A DNA stretch of 18,341 bases from NCBI GenBank assembly GCA_934678915.1, contig CAKUSF010000032.1, forward strand, positions 1 through 18,341, in the 5' to 3' direction. Below, in pieces: positions 17,269 through 18,341 of the stretch. The stretch is from an uncultured Bacteroidales bacterium (GTDB lineage Bacteria > Bacteroidota > Bacteroidia > Bacteroidales > UBA932). The position numbers were made by a program, and so were the translations under genes. Under the pieces are notes generated by a model. That model worked only from the letters and a program-made list of their open reading frames with translations. It was not told the DNA's origin and searched no databases. Numbering within the stretch: the first letter of the stretch is position 1; every line of letters begins with the position of its first letter.

Positions 17269-18273
17269 TCAGAGTATTTTTTCCAACCAGTGGAAGATAA
17301 GGAATATTCTTTTACGTAAAACTTCGTAGTCTAGGGTGTCAGCCGTGTCTCCAATCTTGTTGGTAAGCAAGGTTATTCCAGATGTGAAGACAACGCAGGT
17401 GAGACCATTTTGCACAAAGATTTTTTGGTCTCCGAACCTGCTGTGGAACATTTCGGTAAATCCTTTGCTGCCATAGTAGCTCGTGGCGATGTCCAGCCCA
17501 AGTCCTTTCCCTTCGTTTGCCCTCGTGAAGTCGAATGTGTACTGTCCACCGCTGAGCATAATCAGGTAATCCTTTCTGTCCTCGTGAAGTGGGGCCAACG
17601 TGCTGCCGAGGATGTCCAACACAACTGTGGAATGGATTTTTTCCATTGTAATCGTCTCTCCGTTCACAGGGTCTTTCAGTTTCCCATCGCGTATGTACTC
17701 CATAAGAGCCTCAGCTCCAGCCGAGTTCCTCTCTTTGGCATCAGTTGCCACGAAAATTATGTTCTTCCCGTAAGAGCGCCCCAACTCTTTCATTTTCTGA
17801 AACATCTGTGCGATGCTCAGCATTGCGACCACTCCAGACGCGTTGTTGTCGGCCCCAGGATAGAGATTCCCATCGATGACTCCATGGCTGTCATAATGCG
17901 CACAGATGATCGTGTACATCTCCTTGACTCTGTCCCTTTTCCCCGGAAGAAATCCGAGAATGTTGCGTCCTACAAGACTGTCAACCTTGAACGATCGGCT
18001 CCAGCTGCCATCGAAAGGCATAAGTCCGGCACTTTCGTAACGTCTTGAAATCCAGAGCGCAGCCTCAGCGGCCCCACGTGAGCCAGTAGCCCGCCCTTTG
18101 AAAGAGGTGTCAGTTATGAACTCAACTTGCAATTTCAGGTTTTCCGAGGAGATGATCTTCTCAGCGTTTGTCCCAGACGGAACCATCCTCACGGTTGCCT
18201 GTTGCGCAAGAAGCTCATCAGTGGCTACCATGAGAAGGAAGAACATGAAAATTTTACTTAAAATCGTCTTCAA
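17269..18273 (-). CDS. M28-family peptidase homologue with altered active site
   Basis: An exported homologue of M28 zinc aminopeptidases. I start it at the TTG at 18271-18273 (334 residues), which gives MKTILSKIFMFFLLMVATDE, a good signal peptide ending near LLAQQ. The open frame extends to a TTG at 18306, but that lies inside the predicted promoter box; the ATG at 18246 would remove the positive N-region. Matched to M28 enzymes: H126 and D128 in AHYDSHG, D142 in GADNNASG and D220 in VVLDILG are kept. The catalytic Glu of the usual Glu-Glu pair is K180 in TDAKERNSAG, with E181 kept as a ligand. The late zinc-binding His of the usual His-x4-Asp-Thr motif is N305 in TNKIGDTADTLD. The fold is clear, but hydrolytic activity is doubtful. 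First gene of the minus-strand operon, two bases before the ABC exporter. Confidence 0.82.
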   Translation of the reverse strand: MKTILSKIFMFFLLMVATDELLAQQATVRMVPSGTNAEKIISSENLKLQVEFITDTSFKGRATGSRGAAEAALWISRRYESAGLMPFDGSWSRSFKVDSLVGRNILGFLPGKRDRVKEMYTIICAHYDSHGVIDGNLYPGADNNASGVVAMLSIAQMFQKMKELGRSYGKNIIFVATDAKERNSAGAEALMEYIRDGKLKDPVNGETITMEKIHSTVVLDILGSTLAPLHEDRKDYLIMLSGGQYTFDFTRANEGKGLGLDIATSYYGSKGFTEMFHSRFGDQKIFVQNGLTCVVFTSGITLLTNKIGDTADTLDYEVLRKRIFLIFHWLEKIL

Positions 18274-18303
18274 GGCACGATAAATGTTTATCTTTGCAAA
18301 CGA

Positions 18304-18311
18304 CAAAATTA
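18304..18311 (-). promoter_or_regulatory. Predicted -7 promoter element of the minus-strand operon
   Basis: On the minus strand this reads TAATTTTG, an exact TAnnTTTG match. The expected transcription start is near 18297, about 25 bases before the TTG start at 18273. The -33 region falls at the window edge and cannot be judged well. Confidence 0.45.
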
Positions 18312-18341
18312 GGAATTTTAAGCCTTAAAGTAAAATATATT

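Noticed and set aside
17410..18048. Plus-strand 212-codon frame opposite the M28 gene
   Set aside because: Antisense shadow; the minus frame carries the M28 zinc motifs and a signal peptide.
17269..18273. M28 homologue as a pseudogene
   Set aside because: Two active-site residues are changed but the frame is intact, the signal peptide is good and several metal ligands remain, so a variant or pseudoenzyme fits better.

Overview
The window looks like chromosomal DNA from a gut- or rumen-type member of the Bacteroidales. The basis is the gene families present (ATP-type PckA, a Bacteroidetes-style RecQ with its zinc cluster near the C-terminus, a golvesin/amidase protein usually labelled 'xanthan lyase', a CBM9-like protein, a GH20 hexosaminidase), promoter-like TAnnTTTG boxes upstream of several genes, and mostly weak Shine-Dalgarno sequences. 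The genus cannot be fixed from this sequence. The DNA is densely coding: no gene-free stretch exceeds about 190 bases. I see no rRNA, tRNA, CRISPR array, insertion sequence or prophage.

Layout. 1-860 (minus) is the N-terminal half of pckA, running off the left edge. It is divergent from recQ (1050-3038, plus). recQ meets the next gene tail to tail, with the two stop codons abutting at the palindrome TGATCA. 3039-5862 (minus) holds folB, mtaB and a PhnP-like metallo-beta-lactamase-fold hydrolase, read in that order. 6014-9878 (plus) holds a short RsmI-type methyltransferase, a secreted alkaline phosphatase and a secreted GH20 beta-hexosaminidase, closed by a hairpin terminator at about 9910-9958. 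9963-18273 (minus) is a probable six-gene operon, read from the right edge: M28-family peptidase homologue, MsbA-like ABC exporter, CBM9-like protein, VanZ-like membrane protein, a large golvesin-interrupted amidase, and an L-cysteine desulfidase family protein. Gaps inside it are 2, 29, 10, -16 and 3 bases.

How the genes fit together. The right-hand operon and the phosphatase/hexosaminidase pair point to envelope and periplasmic work: peptidoglycan or glycan turnover, lipid or polysaccharide export, and salvage of phosphate and amino sugars. The left part is housekeeping: gluconeogenesis, DNA repair, folate synthesis and tRNA/rRNA modification.

The most unusual observation is a palindromic repeat family that sits in frame inside two unrelated genes, recQ and mtaB. 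It shares GAGCCTG(C/T)CGAA and CTTCGGCAA(T/G)CTCAG words at both sites and adds a linker peptide to each protein. Other points worth checking are an M28 peptidase homologue whose catalytic Glu and one zinc-binding His are replaced, a probable leaderless methyltransferase transcript, and a TTG start for the first gene of the large operon.
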